This document shows, piece by piece, positions 7,880 to 17,678 of a stretch of DNA of 34,673 bases (within the stretch, counting starts at the first letter, position 1; every line of letters begins with the position of its first letter). Under the pieces are notes generated by a model, which saw nothing but the letters and a program-made list of their open reading frames with translations, ran no database searches and was not told where the DNA came from. The position numbers were made by a program, and so were the translations under genes. This DNA comes from Chlamydiia bacterium (GTDB taxonomy: Bacteria; Chlamydiota; Chlamydiia; Chlamydiales; JAAKFR01), in contig JAGRNW010000008.1 of the NCBI GenBank assembly GCA_020440555.1, positions 1-34,673 of the forward strand, given 5' to 3'.

Positions 7880-7944
7880 GTCATGTCCTAATTTTTTAAA
7901 TTTGATCGCGTAGTATAACAATTGAGTGATTTATGTTCAACCGG

Positions 7945-9315
7945 TTAGCGACCCCTTATTTTTCCCTTCCGCATAAATCCTTCATACCGTTTCATAAGAA
8001 GATGCGATTCAATCTGTTTCATGGTATCGAGAACCACACCAACCAAAATCAATAATGCTGTTCCTCCAAAAAAATAACTAATAGACTGGTCAATTTTAAG
8101 AAATTTTCCAATCAACGTTGGAAGAATAGCAATGATGGCAAGAAAGATGGCTCCGATCAACGTCACTCGATTCATTGTTGATTCAAGATAATCCTGCGTC
8201 GGTTTTCCTTGTCTAATTCCAGGTACAAATGCTCCGCTCCTTTTCATATCCGATGCAATTTGCTCGGGATGAAATTGAGTCGCCGTCCAAAAATACGTAA
8301 AAAAAAGAATGAGTGTGACGTAGGTTGCAGTATAAAACCAACTTCCTGGTGATAAAGAATTAGCAATTGATGAAACCCATCCTCCTGAACCCACAAACTG
8401 GCCAATTGTGGCAGGAAACATGAGGAGTGAAGAAGCAAAAATAACAGGAATCACTCCTGCATAATTTATCTTCAAGGGAATAAACGACCCCCCCCCCTGT
8501 ACTTCTCGCCGACCCACCACGCGTCTTGCATGTTGCACAGGTATTTTTCGCTGTCCTTGAATAATCAAAATGGTTGCAAGAATCACCATCACAAACACGG
8601 CAAAAAGTACAATCAGGGAAGAAAAAGTGAGCTGTCCCGGTTCCTGTGAATCAAGATTGAGCTGTTTAATAATCGAACCGATTGTTGTGGGCAGAGAGGA
8701 AATAATTCCTAACATGATGATAAGACTAATTCCATTTCCAATCCCTTTTTCTGTAATTTGTTCTCCTACCCACATAAGAAACATTGTACCCGTCGTCATG
8801 GTAAGAACAAAAATCAGATAGTAGAGAAAGGGGAAACCGAGCAATTGAAATCTGAGAATTTCAGGGACAACAATGCCAGGATTTGCAAAATTCATCTGAA
8901 TAGCAAACCGAGCAAAAAAAGAAGACTGTATAATCGCCAAAAAGACAGTCATCATACGTGTCCATTTATTCATTTTGCGCCGACCTGCATCAGGATTTTC
9001 TCGTACCTCTCGTTGCAGACCTGGCAAGAGAGCTGTCAAAAGTTGCATAATAATTGAAGCAGAGATATAGGGAACGACGCCAAGAGCGATCACCGTCATT
9101 TGAGCAAATGCCCCACCCGAAAAAATATCAACAAGTTGAAAGAGATTTTGCCCCCCACCGGTTGCTTGTTTAAAATAATTAAGCGCTAATTCTCCATTAA
9201 TACCAGGGACTGGAACAAAAACTCCAATTCTACAAACAACAAGTAACCCTATTGTGATGAGGATTTTTCGTTTGAGTTCCGGAACAAGGGCAATGCGCCT
9301 GAGAGTGTCAAGCAT
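7945..9315 (-). CDS. secY: Protein translocase channel subunit SecY
   Basis: Inner-membrane pore of the Sec translocon, 456 residues with ten predicted membrane helices, starting [20 protein letters not shown]. Family landmarks are GIFSG-type [26 protein letters not shown] in TM2 (about residues 63-88), [27 protein letters not shown] in a cytoplasmic loop (a SecA and ribosome contact), and [10 protein letters not shown]-like [14 protein letters not shown]. adk and infA do not follow it; rpsM does, 65 bases downstream, which is the chlamydial arrangement. A run of C (around 8490) encodes part of GGG in the loop. Confidence 0.97.
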   Translation of the reverse strand: MLDTLRRIALVPELKRKILITIGLLVVCRIGVFVPVPGINGELALNYFKQATGGGQNLFQLVDIFSGGAFAQMTVIALGVVPYISASIIMQLLTALLPGLQREVRENPDAGRRKMNKWTRMMTVFLAIIQSSFFARFAIQMNFANPGIVVPEILRFQLLGFPFLYYLIFVLTMTTGTMFLMWVGEQITEKGIGNGISLIIMLGIISSLPTTIGSIIKQLNLDSQEPGQLTFSSLIVLFAVFVMVILATILIIQGQRKIPVQHARRVVGRREVQGGGSFIPLKINYAGVIPVIFASSLLMFPATIGQFVGSGGWVSSIANSLSPGSWFYTATYVTLILFFTYFWTATQFHPEQIASDMKRSGAFVPGIRQGKPTQDYLESTMNRVTLIGAIFLAIIAILPTLIGKFLKIDQSISYFFGGTALLILVGVVLDTMKQIESHLLMKRYEGFMRKGKIRGR

Positions 9316-9325
9316 AATCTAATTC

Positions 9326-9766
9326 CTAGGCGGCCACGCAGCCAGCTTTTTCCAACTTTTCTTTAGCCTGGGCGGAAACCGCTGTCACCTTGTAGGTGAT
9401 TTTTTTTGAAATGTTTCCCGTCCCAAGAATTTTAATTCCATGAGAGATCCCGCTAAGATAACCTTTTTCTTTTAAAGTCTCAAGGCTAACAGTTTCTCCA
9501 TCTTGATAAATTTTATCTATTTTATCTAAGTTGATAATATCGAGACGCTTTTCAAAACGAGCATTGGAAAACCCACGCGTTGGCACTTGCCTATGCAGTG
9601 GAACACCTCCCCCAATATACCCCAATCTTCGTCTAGCCCCCGATCTTGCCCCCTGTCCTTTATGACCTCTGCCACAGGTTTTCCCAAGACCCGAGGAGGG
9701 ACCTCTACCAAGCAACTTACGTCTTTTTCGATCTCTACTACTATTCTTTAAAGCATGTAATTCCAT
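9326..9766 (-). CDS. rplO: 50S ribosomal protein L15
   Basis: Assembly protein of the large subunit, 146 residues. The N-terminal Gly/Arg-rich extension GRGPSSGLGKTCGRGHKGQG (20-39) is diagnostic, followed by LGYIGGGVPLHRQVPTRGFSN. It begins five bases after rpsE and ends ten bases before secY. rpmD (L30), which precedes rplO in most bacteria, is absent, as in Chlamydia. Confidence 0.97.
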   Translation of the reverse strand: MELHALKNSSRDRKRRKLLGRGPSSGLGKTCGRGHKGQGARSGARRRLGYIGGGVPLHRQVPTRGFSNARFEKRLDIINLDKIDKIYQDGETVSLETLKEKGYLSGISHGIKILGTGNISKKITYKVTAVSAQAKEKLEKAGCVAA

Positions 9767-9771
9767 ATCAG

Positions 9772-10275
9772 TTAATCTTGATCTCCTATTTGTCTCATCG
9801 CTAGCGTCTTCTGTCGATTTTGCAACATGCTTAGCGCTTTAAATGTTGCTCTAACTTGATTGATAGGATTGTTTGAACCCAAACTCTTTGCAACTACATC
9901 TTTAAGGCCTGCTAGTTCAAGAACTGACCTAACTTTGGATCCAGCAACAATACCCGTCCCTTCGGGAGCCGGTCTTAAGAGAACGCAAGCTCCATCATAA
10001 TTAACGATGATTTCATGCGGAATCGTAGTTCCTTCCATTTCAAAAGTAATGAGACTCCTACGAGCCGCTCCTCCGCTTTTTCGAATCGCATCAGTTAATT
10101 CATTAGCCTTAGCAAATCCAAAACCCACTTGACCCTTGCTATCCCCTACGATTACCAGAGCAGAAAAACTAAATTTTCTCCCCCCCTTTACAACCTTAGA
10201 ACAACGATTTATGAAGAGAACTTTCTCTTCATAATCACCTTCACTCCCCTTCAATGATCCATTTTGTGCCGTCAT
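9772..10275 (-). CDS. rpsE: 30S ribosomal protein S5
   Basis: Small-subunit protein at the mRNA entry channel, important for decoding fidelity. I start it at the ATG 10273-10275 (MTAQNGSLKGSEGDYEEKVL), seven bases behind AAAGGA. The longer open frame would run into rplR. The product is then 167 residues, the same size as E. coli S5. It shows the double-stranded-RNA-binding-like domain with INRCSKVVKGGRKFSFSALV and GDSKGQVGFGFAKANEL, and the C-terminal domain with RPAPEGTGIVAGSKVRSVLE. Confidence 0.96.
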   Translation of the reverse strand: MTAQNGSLKGSEGDYEEKVLFINRCSKVVKGGRKFSFSALVIVGDSKGQVGFGFAKANELTDAIRKSGGAARRSLITFEMEGTTIPHEIIVNYDGACVLLRPAPEGTGIVAGSKVRSVLELAGLKDVVAKSLGSNNPINQVRATFKALSMLQNRQKTLAMRQIGDQD

Positions 10276-10291
10276 GACTATTCCTTTAAAA

Positions 10292-10663
10292 TTAAAATTG
10301 GAGCCCTTGTTCGCGTGCTCCTTCGGCAACAGCAGCAATCACACCATGATACTTAAAGCGACCACGGTCAAAAACCACACCTGTTATCCCTTGATCTTTT
10401 GCTAGATTTCCGATTTTAAGGCCCAGTTGCTTCGCTGAAGTTTTGTTTTTTTTATTATATTCTGTTTGTTTATATTCTTTGCTCAATGTTGAGGTAGAAG
10501 CCAATGTTTTGCCATTCACATCATCGATCAGTTGGACAAGAATATGCTTATTCGTTTTAACTACAGACAGACGCGGCTTGCCCTCGCACCCCTTTAGTCG
10601 CTTTCTCACACGCAGCGTCCGCCTTCTACGGACAATGTTGCGCTTGATCATTTTTTCTCTCAT
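10292..10663 (-). CDS. rplR: 50S ribosomal protein L18
   Basis: Binds 5S rRNA in the central protuberance together with L5. At 123 residues it has the basic N-terminus RNIVRRRRTLRVRKRLKG, the motif PRLSVVKTNKHILVQLIDD, and the conserved end VFDRGRFKYHGVIAAVAEGA ahead of REQGLQF. Two in-frame ATGs (10663 and 10651) are possible; the second follows GAGAG closely, and the first gives the usual chlamydial length. Confidence 0.96.
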   Translation of the reverse strand: MREKMIKRNIVRRRRTLRVRKRLKGCEGKPRLSVVKTNKHILVQLIDDVNGKTLASTSTLSKEYKQTEYNKKNKTSAKQLGLKIGNLAKDQGITGVVFDRGRFKYHGVIAAVAEGAREQGLQF

Positions 10664-10680
10664 TACGGTCTCATCCTAAA

Positions 10681-11220
10681 TTATTTCTTAGCTGTTTTCC
10701 CTGCTTTTCGTCGGACATATTCATCTTTATAACGAATTCCCTTTCCCTTGTAGGGTTCAGGAGGACGAAGAGATCGAATGTCAGCAGCGAACTGCCCCAC
10801 TTTTTGCTTATCAATACCACTGATGCAAATTTGCGTGCCTTTCTCAACTTTCACTAGCAACCCTTCTGGAACAAGCACTTTAACAGGATTAGAAAATCCC
10901 ACTTGTAATTCGATTACGTTGCTCGAAACATTTGCGCGAAAACCCACACCAATCATCTCTAGATTTTTTTCGAATCCTTTATGGACTCCATGAATCATGT
11001 TCGCCACAAGTGCTCGATACAGTCCATGAAAATTACTTAATTCTTCGGCACCTTTAACAAGCGAAACATGCACATGTTCCCCAGTCACCTGATAACTTAA
11101 CCCTTTTAGACTTTTTTGAGACAAAGATCCTTTAGGACCTTTTACATGAATTATCTCTCCATCAATCTTAAATTCAACCCCTTTTGGAAGGGGAATGGGT
11201 ATTCTTCCTTTTCGCGACAT
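10681..11220 (-). CDS. rplF: 50S ribosomal protein L6
   Basis: Large-subunit protein near the factor-binding site, 179 residues, made of two related domains. It starts MSRKGRIPIPLPKGVEF and holds MIGVGFRANVSSNVIELQVG at the centre and the C-terminal signature RPPEPYKGKGIRYKDEYVRR. It is followed by rplR (17 bases) and preceded by rpsH (27 bases). Confidence 0.97.
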   Translation of the reverse strand: MSRKGRIPIPLPKGVEFKIDGEIIHVKGPKGSLSQKSLKGLSYQVTGEHVHVSLVKGAEELSNFHGLYRALVANMIHGVHKGFEKNLEMIGVGFRANVSSNVIELQVGFSNPVKVLVPEGLLVKVEKGTQICISGIDKQKVGQFAADIRSLRPPEPYKGKGIRYKDEYVRRKAGKTAKK

Positions 11221-11247
11221 AAATGATTTATCCTGCTTCCAATAATT

Positions 11248-11649
11248 TTACCAGGCGTAACAGATGAGTTCTCCGCCCACATTCTCTTTAACTGCCGTGC
11301 GACCTTCAACAACTCCTTTCGGCGTTGAAAGGATAGCCGTTCCCATACCTCTCATGACATTTGGTATTGCTTTAGATGAGACATATCTTCTTAAGGACGG
11401 CTTTGAAACGCGTTTTAATCCATTAAGCACTGGTTGCCTGCCTGATGCATAGCGCAAAAAAATACGCATCGTTTTTTTCTTATTTTCCTCTTTGACGAGA
11501 ACATGAGCAACATATCCTTCATTTTTTAATATTTTGACGATGTTCTCTTTAATTGTACTCCAAGGAACATCGACAAAGCGACATTTAGCCTTGCTTCCAT
11601 TCCGGATTCTTGTGAGCAAATCTGCTATAGGATCACTTGTCATTCGCAT
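11248..11649 (-). CDS. rpsH: 30S ribosomal protein S8
   Basis: Binds the central domain of 16S rRNA and, in many bacteria, represses the spc operon by binding its own mRNA. The product has 133 residues: N-terminal SDPIADLLTRIRNGSKAK and C-terminal signature STPKGVVEGRTAVKENVGGE. The ATG at 11649 sits three bases past the rplE stop, with the Shine-Dalgarno AGAGGT overlapping the end of rplE, so the two are coupled. rpsN (S14), usually between these genes, is absent here, as in Chlamydia. Confidence 0.97.
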   Translation of the reverse strand: MRMTSDPIADLLTRIRNGSKAKCRFVDVPWSTIKENIVKILKNEGYVAHVLVKEENKKKTMRIFLRYASGRQPVLNGLKRVSKPSLRRYVSSKAIPNVMRGMGTAILSTPKGVVEGRTAVKENVGGELICYAW

Positions 11650-11652
11650 GCA

Positions 11653-12189
11653 TTACCTCTTAAATGGAAGTCCAAATTTTTTTAATAATTCAACACACTC
11701 TTCATCATTTGTCGCTGTTGTCACAAATGTGATATGCATCCCTTGAGATCTTTTTACTTTATCCAGATCAATTTCAGGGAAAATTAGTTGATCTTCAATT
11801 CCGAGAGTATAATTACCTTTACCGTCCCCTTTAGTAGCAAACCCACGAAAATCTCGGATTCGAGGACAAATAATATTAAAAAAACGATACATAAAATCGT
11901 ACATACGTACCCCTCGAAGTGTCACTTTAGCACCTATCGGAGTCCCTTCTCTGAGCTTAAAGTTAGCGATAGATTTTTTGGCCTTCGTAAGAACAGGTTT
12001 TTGACCCGACAACTGTGAAAGTTCTCTTAAGGCATCCTGTAAGGCATTTTTATCCTTCGAAGCCTCCGCCAATCCCATATTGATCACTATCTTTTTTAGC
12101 GAAGGAATCAACATAGGATTTTTATAGTTAAACTTACTTAAAAGTTCACCTTTGATCGTTTCTTTGTATTTTTTTCGTAAAACTGACAT
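11653..12189 (-). CDS. rplE: 50S ribosomal protein L5
   Basis: 5S rRNA-binding protein of the central protuberance that bridges to S13. It is 178 residues with the motifs [39 protein letters not shown] (an L5 signature) and [20 protein letters not shown]. It lies eight bases behind rplX and three bases before rpsH. Confidence 0.97.
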   Translation of the reverse strand: MSVLRKKYKETIKGELLSKFNYKNPMLIPSLKKIVINMGLAEASKDKNALQDALRELSQLSGQKPVLTKAKKSIANFKLREGTPIGAKVTLRGVRMYDFMYRFFNIICPRIRDFRGFATKGDGKGNYTLGIEDQLIFPEIDLDKVKRSQGMHITFVTTATNDEECVELLKKFGLPFKR

Positions 12190-12197
12190 TTTCTAAC

Positions 12198-12530
12198 CTA
12201 TTTACTCTTCCCTTGCTTAATCTGACGAATAACAACCTCTTTTCCATTATCCAGAATGAAGAGTTCCCGACCGTTTTTTCCCTCTTTAACACGAAGTTTA
12301 AAGGGTTTTCCATCATGACAATATTTTACGTTAGACAAATCAACAGGAGCCTCAATATCAATAATCTGTGACCTTTGATTCTCTTGTTTTTTTTTCATAT
12401 GCTTTTTGCGAATATTCACCCCTTCCACGACCACTCTTTTCTCGTCACAAGAAAGGATTTTTCCCGTTTTTCCTTTATCATTTCCAGTGATAACAATCAC
12501 CGGATCTCCTTTTCGTAATTTATTGCTCAT
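12198..12530 (-). CDS. rplX: 50S ribosomal protein L24
   Basis: Early assembly initiator of the large subunit, near the tunnel exit. I choose the ATG at 12530, behind AAGGA, over an in-frame TTG one codon upstream; the product is 110 residues. The KOW motif is at the N-terminus (KGDPVIVITGNDKGKTGKIL), followed by VVVEGVNIRKKHMKKKQENQ. The C-terminus is Lys-rich. Confidence 0.96.
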   Translation of the reverse strand: MSNKLRKGDPVIVITGNDKGKTGKILSCDEKRVVVEGVNIRKKHMKKKQENQRSQIIDIEAPVDLSNVKYCHDGKPFKLRVKEGKNGRELFILDNGKEVVIRQIKQGKSK

Positions 12531-12546
12531 CAATCGTCCTTAATTG

Positions 12547-12915
12547 TTAAATCACTTCCGGGGCAAGTGAACTGATTTTAATGAACCCCCGCTCGCGCAC
12601 TTCTCTGGCCACAGGCCCAAAAATGCGGGTTCCTCTAGGATTCCCTTTATCGTCAATGATCACACAGCTATTTGAATCGAACCGGAGCCACGACCCATCG
12701 ACTCTCTTGGTATATCGTTTAGTGCGCACCACAACAGCCCTGACCACATCCCCTTTTTTAATAGAAGAATCAGGTTCAGCCTCACGTACCGAACAAACGA
12801 TAATATCCCCTGCTCCCGCATAACGCCTTTTCGATCCACCAAGGACCTTAAAACACTTAACCCTCTTTGCCCCCGTGTTATCTGCGACTTTTAATTGAGA
12901 CTCTTGTTGTAACAT
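12547..12915 (-). CDS. rplN: 50S ribosomal protein L14
   Basis: Subunit-interface protein of 122 residues that contacts 16S rRNA and is the docking site of the silencing factor RsfS. Signature motifs are [20 protein letters not shown] at the start, [20 protein letters not shown] in the middle and [17 protein letters not shown] near the end. Nearly identical in layout to the chlamydial protein. Separated from rpsQ by 24 bases. Confidence 0.98.
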   Translation of the reverse strand: MLQQESQLKVADNTGAKRVKCFKVLGGSKRRYAGAGDIIVCSVREAEPDSSIKKGDVVRAVVVRTKRYTKRVDGSWLRFDSNSCVIIDDKGNPRGTRIFGPVAREVRERGFIKISSLAPEVI

Positions 12916-12939
12916 TTTTTTCCGTATAGTATTTAAATT

Positions 12940-13194
12940 TTATCTTAAGACTCGCCACCGTTTTAATTTTGAAAAGGGACGTGTTTCCTCAATCGTGACC
13001 TTATCACCTTCTTTTAAAGTATTAGACTCATCATCATGAGCATAATATTTCTTAAAACGTTTGATCACTTTTCCATATTTGGGATGACGGAAGGTTCTAT
13101 CAACACGAACCACCACCGTCTTCGTCATTTTCGAAGAGACAACAACACCTTTCTTTTGTCTTCGCTTGTTTTCTCTTTCAATTTTTTCTGTCAT
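12940..13194 (-). CDS. rpsQ: 30S ribosomal protein S17
   Basis: Primary 16S rRNA-binding protein with an OB fold, 84 residues: [20 protein letters not shown] then [20 protein letters not shown], ending in a typical [14 protein letters not shown]-type tail. Its ATG overlaps the rpmC stop in an ATGA (13191-13194), so translation of the two is coupled. Confidence 0.97.
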   Translation of the reverse strand: MTEKIERENKRRQKKGVVVSSKMTKTVVVRVDRTFRHPKYGKVIKRFKKYYAHDDESNTLKEGDKVTIEETRPFSKLKRWRVLR

Positions 13195-13382
13195 GATGTT
13201 CTCTCTTTTTGGATCGTCAGAATTCTGGCGATCTCTTTACGCCTCTGCCCAATTAAATGAGTCTTATCAGCTTTTGTATCTACTCTTCGTCCACGAAGTT
13301 CAAATATTTCTCTAAGAAATTCTCGACGCAAATCTTCAAGCTCCTCAGGACTTTTATCTCTTAATTCTTTTGCTTTAAACAT
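13191..13382 (-). CDS. rpmC: 50S ribosomal protein L29
   Basis: Small two-helix protein (63 residues) at the tunnel exit, near the docking site of trigger factor and SRP. It carries [20 protein letters not shown] and [19 protein letters not shown]. It starts one base after the rplP stop and overlaps rpsQ by four bases, which makes rplP-rpmC-rpsQ one of the tightest stretches of the operon. Confidence 0.97.
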   Translation of the reverse strand: MFKAKELRDKSPEELEDLRREFLREIFELRGRRVDTKADKTHLIGQRRKEIARILTIQKERTS

Positions 13383-13383
13383 T

Positions 13384-13803
13384 CTATACCTTCTCTACTC
13401 GATCAACAAAGCGGGTTTTTATCCCTAATTTTGCAGCAGCTCGTCTAAGGGCACTTTGCGCCTCTTCACGGCTAACGTTACCCACTTCAAAAAGAATACG
13501 ACCCGGCCTCACAACTGCAACCCAATGATCAGGCGCTCCTTTTCCCTTACCCATCCTTGTTTCAGCTGGTTTTTTACTGACAGGCATATCCGGAAAAATA
13601 CGGATCCACACACGTCCCCTTCTCTTAAAGTGGCGATTAATGGCTACACGACAAGCTTCTATTTGACGATGCGTGACTCTTCCACGCCCCAGAGCTTGTA
13701 TTCCAAACTCTCCAAAGTGGACAAAGTTACCTGCTTTGGAACAACCTGTATGATGCCCTTTTTGCTGCTTTCGAAATTTAGTTCGTTTCGGTTGAAATGA
13801 CAT
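13384..13803 (-). CDS. rplP: 50S ribosomal protein L16
   Basis: Large-subunit protein near the A site and peptidyl-transferase centre, 139 residues. Landmarks are [40 protein letters not shown] and [20 protein letters not shown]. It lies 16 bases after rpsC and one base before rpmC. Confidence 0.98.
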   Translation of the reverse strand: MSFQPKRTKFRKQQKGHHTGCSKAGNFVHFGEFGIQALGRGRVTHRQIEACRVAINRHFKRRGRVWIRIFPDMPVSKKPAETRMGKGKGAPDHWVAVVRPGRILFEVGNVSREEAQSALRRAAAKLGIKTRFVDRVEKV

Positions 13804-13819
13804 TTTTTAACCTTTACAC

Positions 13820-14452
13820 TCACTGAGATGTATATTCACCTTTATTAATCCATACTTTTACACCAATGCATCCATAAGTGGTTTCTGCACGTGCTGTAGC
13901 GTAATCTATATCCGCTCTTAAGGTATGAAGAGGAGTCCTTCCTTCTTTGTACCACTCTGTTCTCGCAATCTCAGCCCCGCCAATTCTTTCTGAAACCTGC
14001 ACCTTGACCCCGAAAGCTCCTGCATCAATGCACGATTGCATCGCCTTCTTCATGACTCGTCTAAATGCAATTCTTCGTTCAAGCTGTGCCGCAATTCCTT
14101 CAGCTACAAGAGCTGCATCAAGATCAGGTCGCTTGATTTCCTCTATCTCTATCCATACTTCTTTTCCACACAGCTTCATGAGTTCAGCTTTAAGTAAATC
14201 TATTTCCGCCCCTTTCTTACCAATCACCAGCCCTGGTCGTGCTGTGTGAATGGTAACCTCCACCTTTTCACTCATCCTTTTTATAGTAAATTTTGAAGCA
14301 CCTTGGCAGGACGGCTTATCTTTTAAAAATTTCCGAATTCTATAATCTTCCTCCAACATATTCGGAAATTCTTTCTTATTCCCAAACCAGAGAGAACGCC
14401 AATCTTTTCTTAACTTTGTCCGCAGACCTATTGGACACCCTTTTTGCCCCAT
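13820..14452 (-). CDS. rpsC: 30S ribosomal protein S3
   Basis: Head protein at the mRNA entry pore with helicase-like activity in the 30S subunit. It begins [20 protein letters not shown]. The type-II KH domain is around residues 50-110 with its nucleic-acid-binding loop VIGKKGAEI (76-84), and the C-terminal domain contains [20 protein letters not shown] followed by [17 protein letters not shown]. The length of 210 is normal. Confidence 0.98.
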   Translation of the reverse strand: MGQKGCPIGLRTKLRKDWRSLWFGNKKEFPNMLEEDYRIRKFLKDKPSCQGASKFTIKRMSEKVEVTIHTARPGLVIGKKGAEIDLLKAELMKLCGKEVWIEIEEIKRPDLDAALVAEGIAAQLERRIAFRRVMKKAMQSCIDAGAFGVKVQVSERIGGAEIARTEWYKEGRTPLHTLRADIDYATARAETTYGCIGVKVWINKGEYTSQ

Positions 14453-14467
14453 TCAAAATCTCCTGTT

Positions 14468-14803
14468 CTATGATTCTTCAACCACTACCGTAAAGTGGGA
14501 CGTTCTTTTTAAAATTGGCGCTCTTCCACCTTTATTTTTTGGCTTCGCCCTTTTGAAATAAGGACCCTCATCTACTCTCACCTCAACTATTCTGAGCAGA
14601 TCTCTCCTTGCGTCAAATTGCACTTCCGCATTTGCAATCGCACTCTTAAGTGTTTTCTTCATCGGCTCTCTTGACTTCATCTTGCAATAAGTCAGCAAAG
14701 TCGTAGCTTCATCAACTAACTTCCCGCGTATGAGATCCGCAACTAGCCTTGCCTTGCGAGGCGGGACTCGAATATATTTTGTCGTTGCTTTAGATTGTTC
14801 CAT
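14468..14803 (-). CDS. rplV: 50S ribosomal protein L22
   Basis: Its extended loop lines the nascent-chain tunnel and helps form the macrolide-binding neighbourhood. The product is 111 residues with YIRVPPRKARLVADLIRGK at the start and AKPKNKGGRAPILKRTSHFT near the end, within the tunnel-loop signature. The stop of rpsS and the ATG of rplV share one base (TAATG at 14801-14805), so ribosomes probably re-initiate here. Confidence 0.97.
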   Translation of the reverse strand: MEQSKATTKYIRVPPRKARLVADLIRGKLVDEATTLLTYCKMKSREPMKKTLKSAIANAEVQFDARRDLLRIVEVRVDEGPYFKRAKPKNKGGRAPILKRTSHFTVVVEES

Positions 14804-15078
14804 TAACTAGCCACCGCTTTTTTGATTGGATGCGATTTAAAAATTCGTGTTGGAGAAAATTCTCCTAGTTTATGTCCCACCATCGTCTCTGATACAAAGA
14901 CAGAGATGAACCTCTTTCCATTATGAACCTCAAAAGTATGCCCTATCATATCAGGTATGATCATCGATCTGCGAGACCAAGTTTTAATTGGTTTTTTTGA
15001 GTTCTCCTCATTTTGCTTTTGCACCTTTTTTAAAAGATGATGATCGACAAATGGACCTTTTTTTAATGACCTTCCCAT
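14803..15078 (-). CDS. rpsS: 30S ribosomal protein S19
   Basis: Head protein that forms a bridge to the large subunit with S13. It has 91 residues with the signature [19 protein letters not shown] and [20 protein letters not shown], then [13 protein letters not shown]. It begins six bases after rplB and overlaps rplV by one base. Confidence 0.98.
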   Translation of the reverse strand: MGRSLKKGPFVDHHLLKKVQKQNEENSKKPIKTWSRRSMIIPDMIGHTFEVHNGKRFISVFVSETMVGHKLGEFSPTRIFKSHPIKKAVAS

Positions 15079-15084
15079 GATATT

Positions 15085-15945
15085 TTACTTCTTGCTCCTA
15101 CGATCCTTCACGATAAATTTCTTAGATTTACTTTTCTTTCGAGTCTTCAAACCTTTCGTTGCCTTTGCCCAAGGAGTTTGGGGAATATAACCATTGTGAC
15201 GTCCCTCTCCTCCACCATGAGGATGATCAACAGGATTCATCGCTGTTCCCCTCACCGTTGGACGTATCCCCTTCCAACGCTTCCTTCCAGCCTTTCCTTC
15301 CACCCGTAAGCTATGCTCATCATTCGAGAGAGCACCAAATGTCGCTCGACATTTCTCAGAAATCATCCGTATTTCTCCCGATGGCATTTTCAATGTTGCA
15401 TACCCATTACTTCGAGCCATCAATTGAGCTGAAAGACCTGCACTTCTTACTAACTTTCCCCCACATCCCGGTTTCATTTCGATGTTGTGAATAACCGAAC
15501 CAAGCGGCATCGAAGAGAGAGGCATCGCACATCCTGGCCTAAAGGGACCTTTCTCTCCAGACATCACCTCATCCCCCCTTTTGATTCCTCGAGGCGCGAG
15601 TATATAACGCTTTTCACCATCAAGATAATGGAGTAGAGCAATATGTGCCGATCGATTAGGATCATATTCTACAGAAGCAACTTTAGCCGGTATATTATCC
15701 TTGTTACGAACAAAATCAACCAATCTATAATGCCTCTTATGTCCTCCGCCTTTATGACGACAAGTAATCCGACCTAAATTATTTCGTCCACTTCCACGCT
15801 TTTTCGCCACCAAAAGAGATTTCAAAGGCATCACTTTGCCCCGTTTTCCCGTTTCATCGATTTCCCCACACACAGTGAGTTCCTTGTTGCTCGGAAGAAC
15901 AAGTCTTCTCATTCCAGAAGAGGTTGGCTTATATTTCTTAGACAT
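15085..15945 (-). CDS. rplB: 50S ribosomal protein L2
   Basis: Needed for subunit joining and peptidyl-transferase activity. It is 286 residues with N-terminal OB-like and C-terminal SH3-like domains. Landmarks are [58 protein letters not shown] (with the conserved histidine of the HPHGGGEG loop) and a basic C-terminus. The [20 protein letters not shown] segment after the loop is the shorter chlamydial version. Confidence 0.98.
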   Translation of the reverse strand: MSKKYKPTSSGMRRLVLPSNKELTVCGEIDETGKRGKVMPLKSLLVAKKRGSGRNNLGRITCRHKGGGHKRHYRLVDFVRNKDNIPAKVASVEYDPNRSAHIALLHYLDGEKRYILAPRGIKRGDEVMSGEKGPFRPGCAMPLSSMPLGSVIHNIEMKPGCGGKLVRSAGLSAQLMARSNGYATLKMPSGEIRMISEKCRATFGALSNDEHSLRVEGKAGRKRWKGIRPTVRGTAMNPVDHPHGGGEGRHNGYIPQTPWAKATKGLKTRKKSKSKKFIVKDRRSKK

Positions 15946-15962
15946 TTATTTGCTTTTACTCC

Positions 15963-16295
15963 TCATACATCATCCAATTGATCACCCTCTTCAAGGGTTA
16001 CAATTGCCTTCTTAAAAGCCGCGGTAGCCCCAGGACGACCACGTCTCTGCCTCTTTTTTTTGGGCTTTACGAGGATCGTATTGACGCTCGTTACTTTAAT
16101 ACCCTTTTCCTTGTAAATCTCCATCAGGTAATGAGCAATTTCCGGCTTTGTCGCACACCGATCGACTAGAAAAACATACTTAGGTAAATGGCACCGAGCC
16201 TGAGATTTATTACTCTCTCCATCCTGCAACCTTTCTAAAACCGTACTCTTCTCTGTAATGTAACGTGACTTGATGACTTGATATGGATTTTTCAT
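15963..16295 (-). CDS. rplW: 50S ribosomal protein L23
   Basis: Tunnel-exit protein and docking site for trigger factor and SRP. It is 110 residues, begins MKNPYQVIKSRYITEKSTVL and shows the L23 core (YVFLVDRCATKPEIAHYLME) and the basic loop KPKKKRQRRGRPG. It overlaps rplD by four bases (ATGA, 16292-16295), which implies coupling. Confidence 0.97.
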   Translation of the reverse strand: MKNPYQVIKSRYITEKSTVLERLQDGESNKSQARCHLPKYVFLVDRCATKPEIAHYLMEIYKEKGIKVTSVNTILVKPKKKRQRRGRPGATAAFKKAIVTLEEGDQLDDV

Positions 16296-16957
16296 GAGTT
16301 TTTACCCCCTACGGTCTCGACAAGCTCTTGCAGCCCTGACTCGGTTACAACGATACATCCACTCACGCTCAAATCATATCCATTCAAGAGAGAAGATTTT
16401 CTATAAGCGGTACGTGGAATATTACGCATACTTTTAATGAATCCCTCAGTTTCCTTACCAGGAGCGCTTTCCCCTAAAAAAAGAACTTTTTTGCCGACAA
16501 TTCCCACCGTCTTCAAAAAAGCGACCACTCCCTTAGTCTGAGGTTTTTTAAACATTTGATTAAAAAACTGATCCTCTACAACATAAACCAACTCAGCAGC
16601 AATTTTATTGCTGATCAAATAGCGAATTGCAGCCCTCCTTTCCTTGCGATTAATGCGCGTCTTTTGATCAAACTTCGGCTTCGGACCAAAAACAACTCCA
16701 CCACCTTTATATTGAGGAGCTGAAAAAGTACCCTGGCGAGCATTTCCTGTCCCTTTTTGACGATGGGGCTTTTGGTTAGAGTGATTCACCTCCGAACGAC
16801 CACGTGTATTTGCCGACCACTGACGCAAATTATTACGCAAAGCAACAAGATAGTCTTTAACCAGCTGTTGATTAATCTCGAGATTAATAAAACCCTCACT
16901 GATGAAAACTTCTCCAATCGCCTCGCCTGAACTGTTATACTTTTTTAGCGTTGCCAC
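16292..16957 (-). CDS. rplD: 50S ribosomal protein L4
   Basis: Tunnel protein of 221 residues; in enterobacteria L4 also represses its own operon by binding the leader. The extended tunnel loop is present (SNQKPHRQKGTGNARQGTFS, then PQYKGGGVVFGPKPKFDQK). It starts two bases after the rplC stop and overlaps rplW by four. The hairpin upstream of rplC (17679-17708) is a candidate for L4-type feedback, which is not demonstrated. Confidence 0.97.
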   Translation of the reverse strand: MATLKKYNSSGEAIGEVFISEGFINLEINQQLVKDYLVALRNNLRQWSANTRGRSEVNHSNQKPHRQKGTGNARQGTFSAPQYKGGGVVFGPKPKFDQKTRINRKERRAAIRYLISNKIAAELVYVVEDQFFNQMFKKPQTKGVVAFLKTVGIVGKKVLFLGESAPGKETEGFIKSMRNIPRTAYRKSSLLNGYDLSVSGCIVVTESGLQELVETVGGKNS

Positions 16958-16959
16958 GT

Positions 16960-17622
16960 TTATGACCTCTTCATTCGTTTTATAGCTGGCGAAAGAGAGA
17001 CAACTCCCCCTTTTGGTCCTGGTATCGCCCCCTCCACAAGAATAAGGTTGCGCTCTTTATCAATTCCAATAATTTTAAGATTTTCTACAGTAACCTGCAC
17101 TCCACCCATACAACCTGCTTTTTTTGTCCCCTTAAACACTTCTCCAGGAGTTGATCGCATCCCGGTTGATCCTCCATGACGATGGAAACCTGAGCCGTGA
17201 GCCGCAGGACCTCCGCGGAAGTTATATCTTTTCATAACCCCCTGATACCCTTTGCCTTTTGATATTCCTGTGATATCAACATAAGCTACTTTTTCAAAAA
17301 GTGAAACCGTTAACTCTTGTCCAATGACATAGTCACCGATCTCATCAATACGAGATTCAGCCAAGTGACGACGAGGCTCTACCCCTTGTTTCTTAAAATG
17401 ACCAAGCAGAGGCTTAGCGACCCTCTTTTCTATGGTACGCGGATCCTTTGTGACAATTTTTTCATACCCCATCTGAATCGCGTTATACCCATCCGATTCT
17501 TTCGATTTAATCTGCGTGATGACGTTAGGCTCAGCGTGGATTACACTACAGACAACCACATTGCCCGATTTATCAAATCGCTGGGTCATCCCCCACTTTT
17601 TTCCCATAAGTTTTAATGCCAT
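16960..17622 (-). CDS. rplC: 50S ribosomal protein L3
   Basis: Early assembly protein reaching into the peptidyl-transferase centre. It is 220 residues with the motifs GISKGKGYQGVMKRYNFRGG and HGGSTGMRSTPGEVFKGTKK, the extended loop of L3. It is the first gene of the operon here; rpsJ (S10), normally in front of it, is missing, as in Chlamydia where it sits with the str genes. The 247-base region upstream probably contains the operon promoter. Confidence 0.98.
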   Translation of the reverse strand: MALKLMGKKWGMTQRFDKSGNVVVCSVIHAEPNVITQIKSKESDGYNAIQMGYEKIVTKDPRTIEKRVAKPLLGHFKKQGVEPRRHLAESRIDEIGDYVIGQELTVSLFEKVAYVDITGISKGKGYQGVMKRYNFRGGPAAHGSGFHRHGGSTGMRSTPGEVFKGTKKAGCMGGVQVTVENLKIIGIDKERNLILVEGAIPGPKGGVVSLSPAIKRMKRS

Positions 17623-17678
17623 AGGAAGCTTACCCTATTGGAGTTCGTTAGTTTGTAACTCGCCTTTTTATTTTTCAT

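Noticed and set aside
11653-12915. Missing rpsN, rpmD, rpsJ and adk as evidence of gene loss in this strain
   Set aside because: The same genes are absent from this position in Chlamydia; it is the normal chlamydial arrangement, not a new loss.
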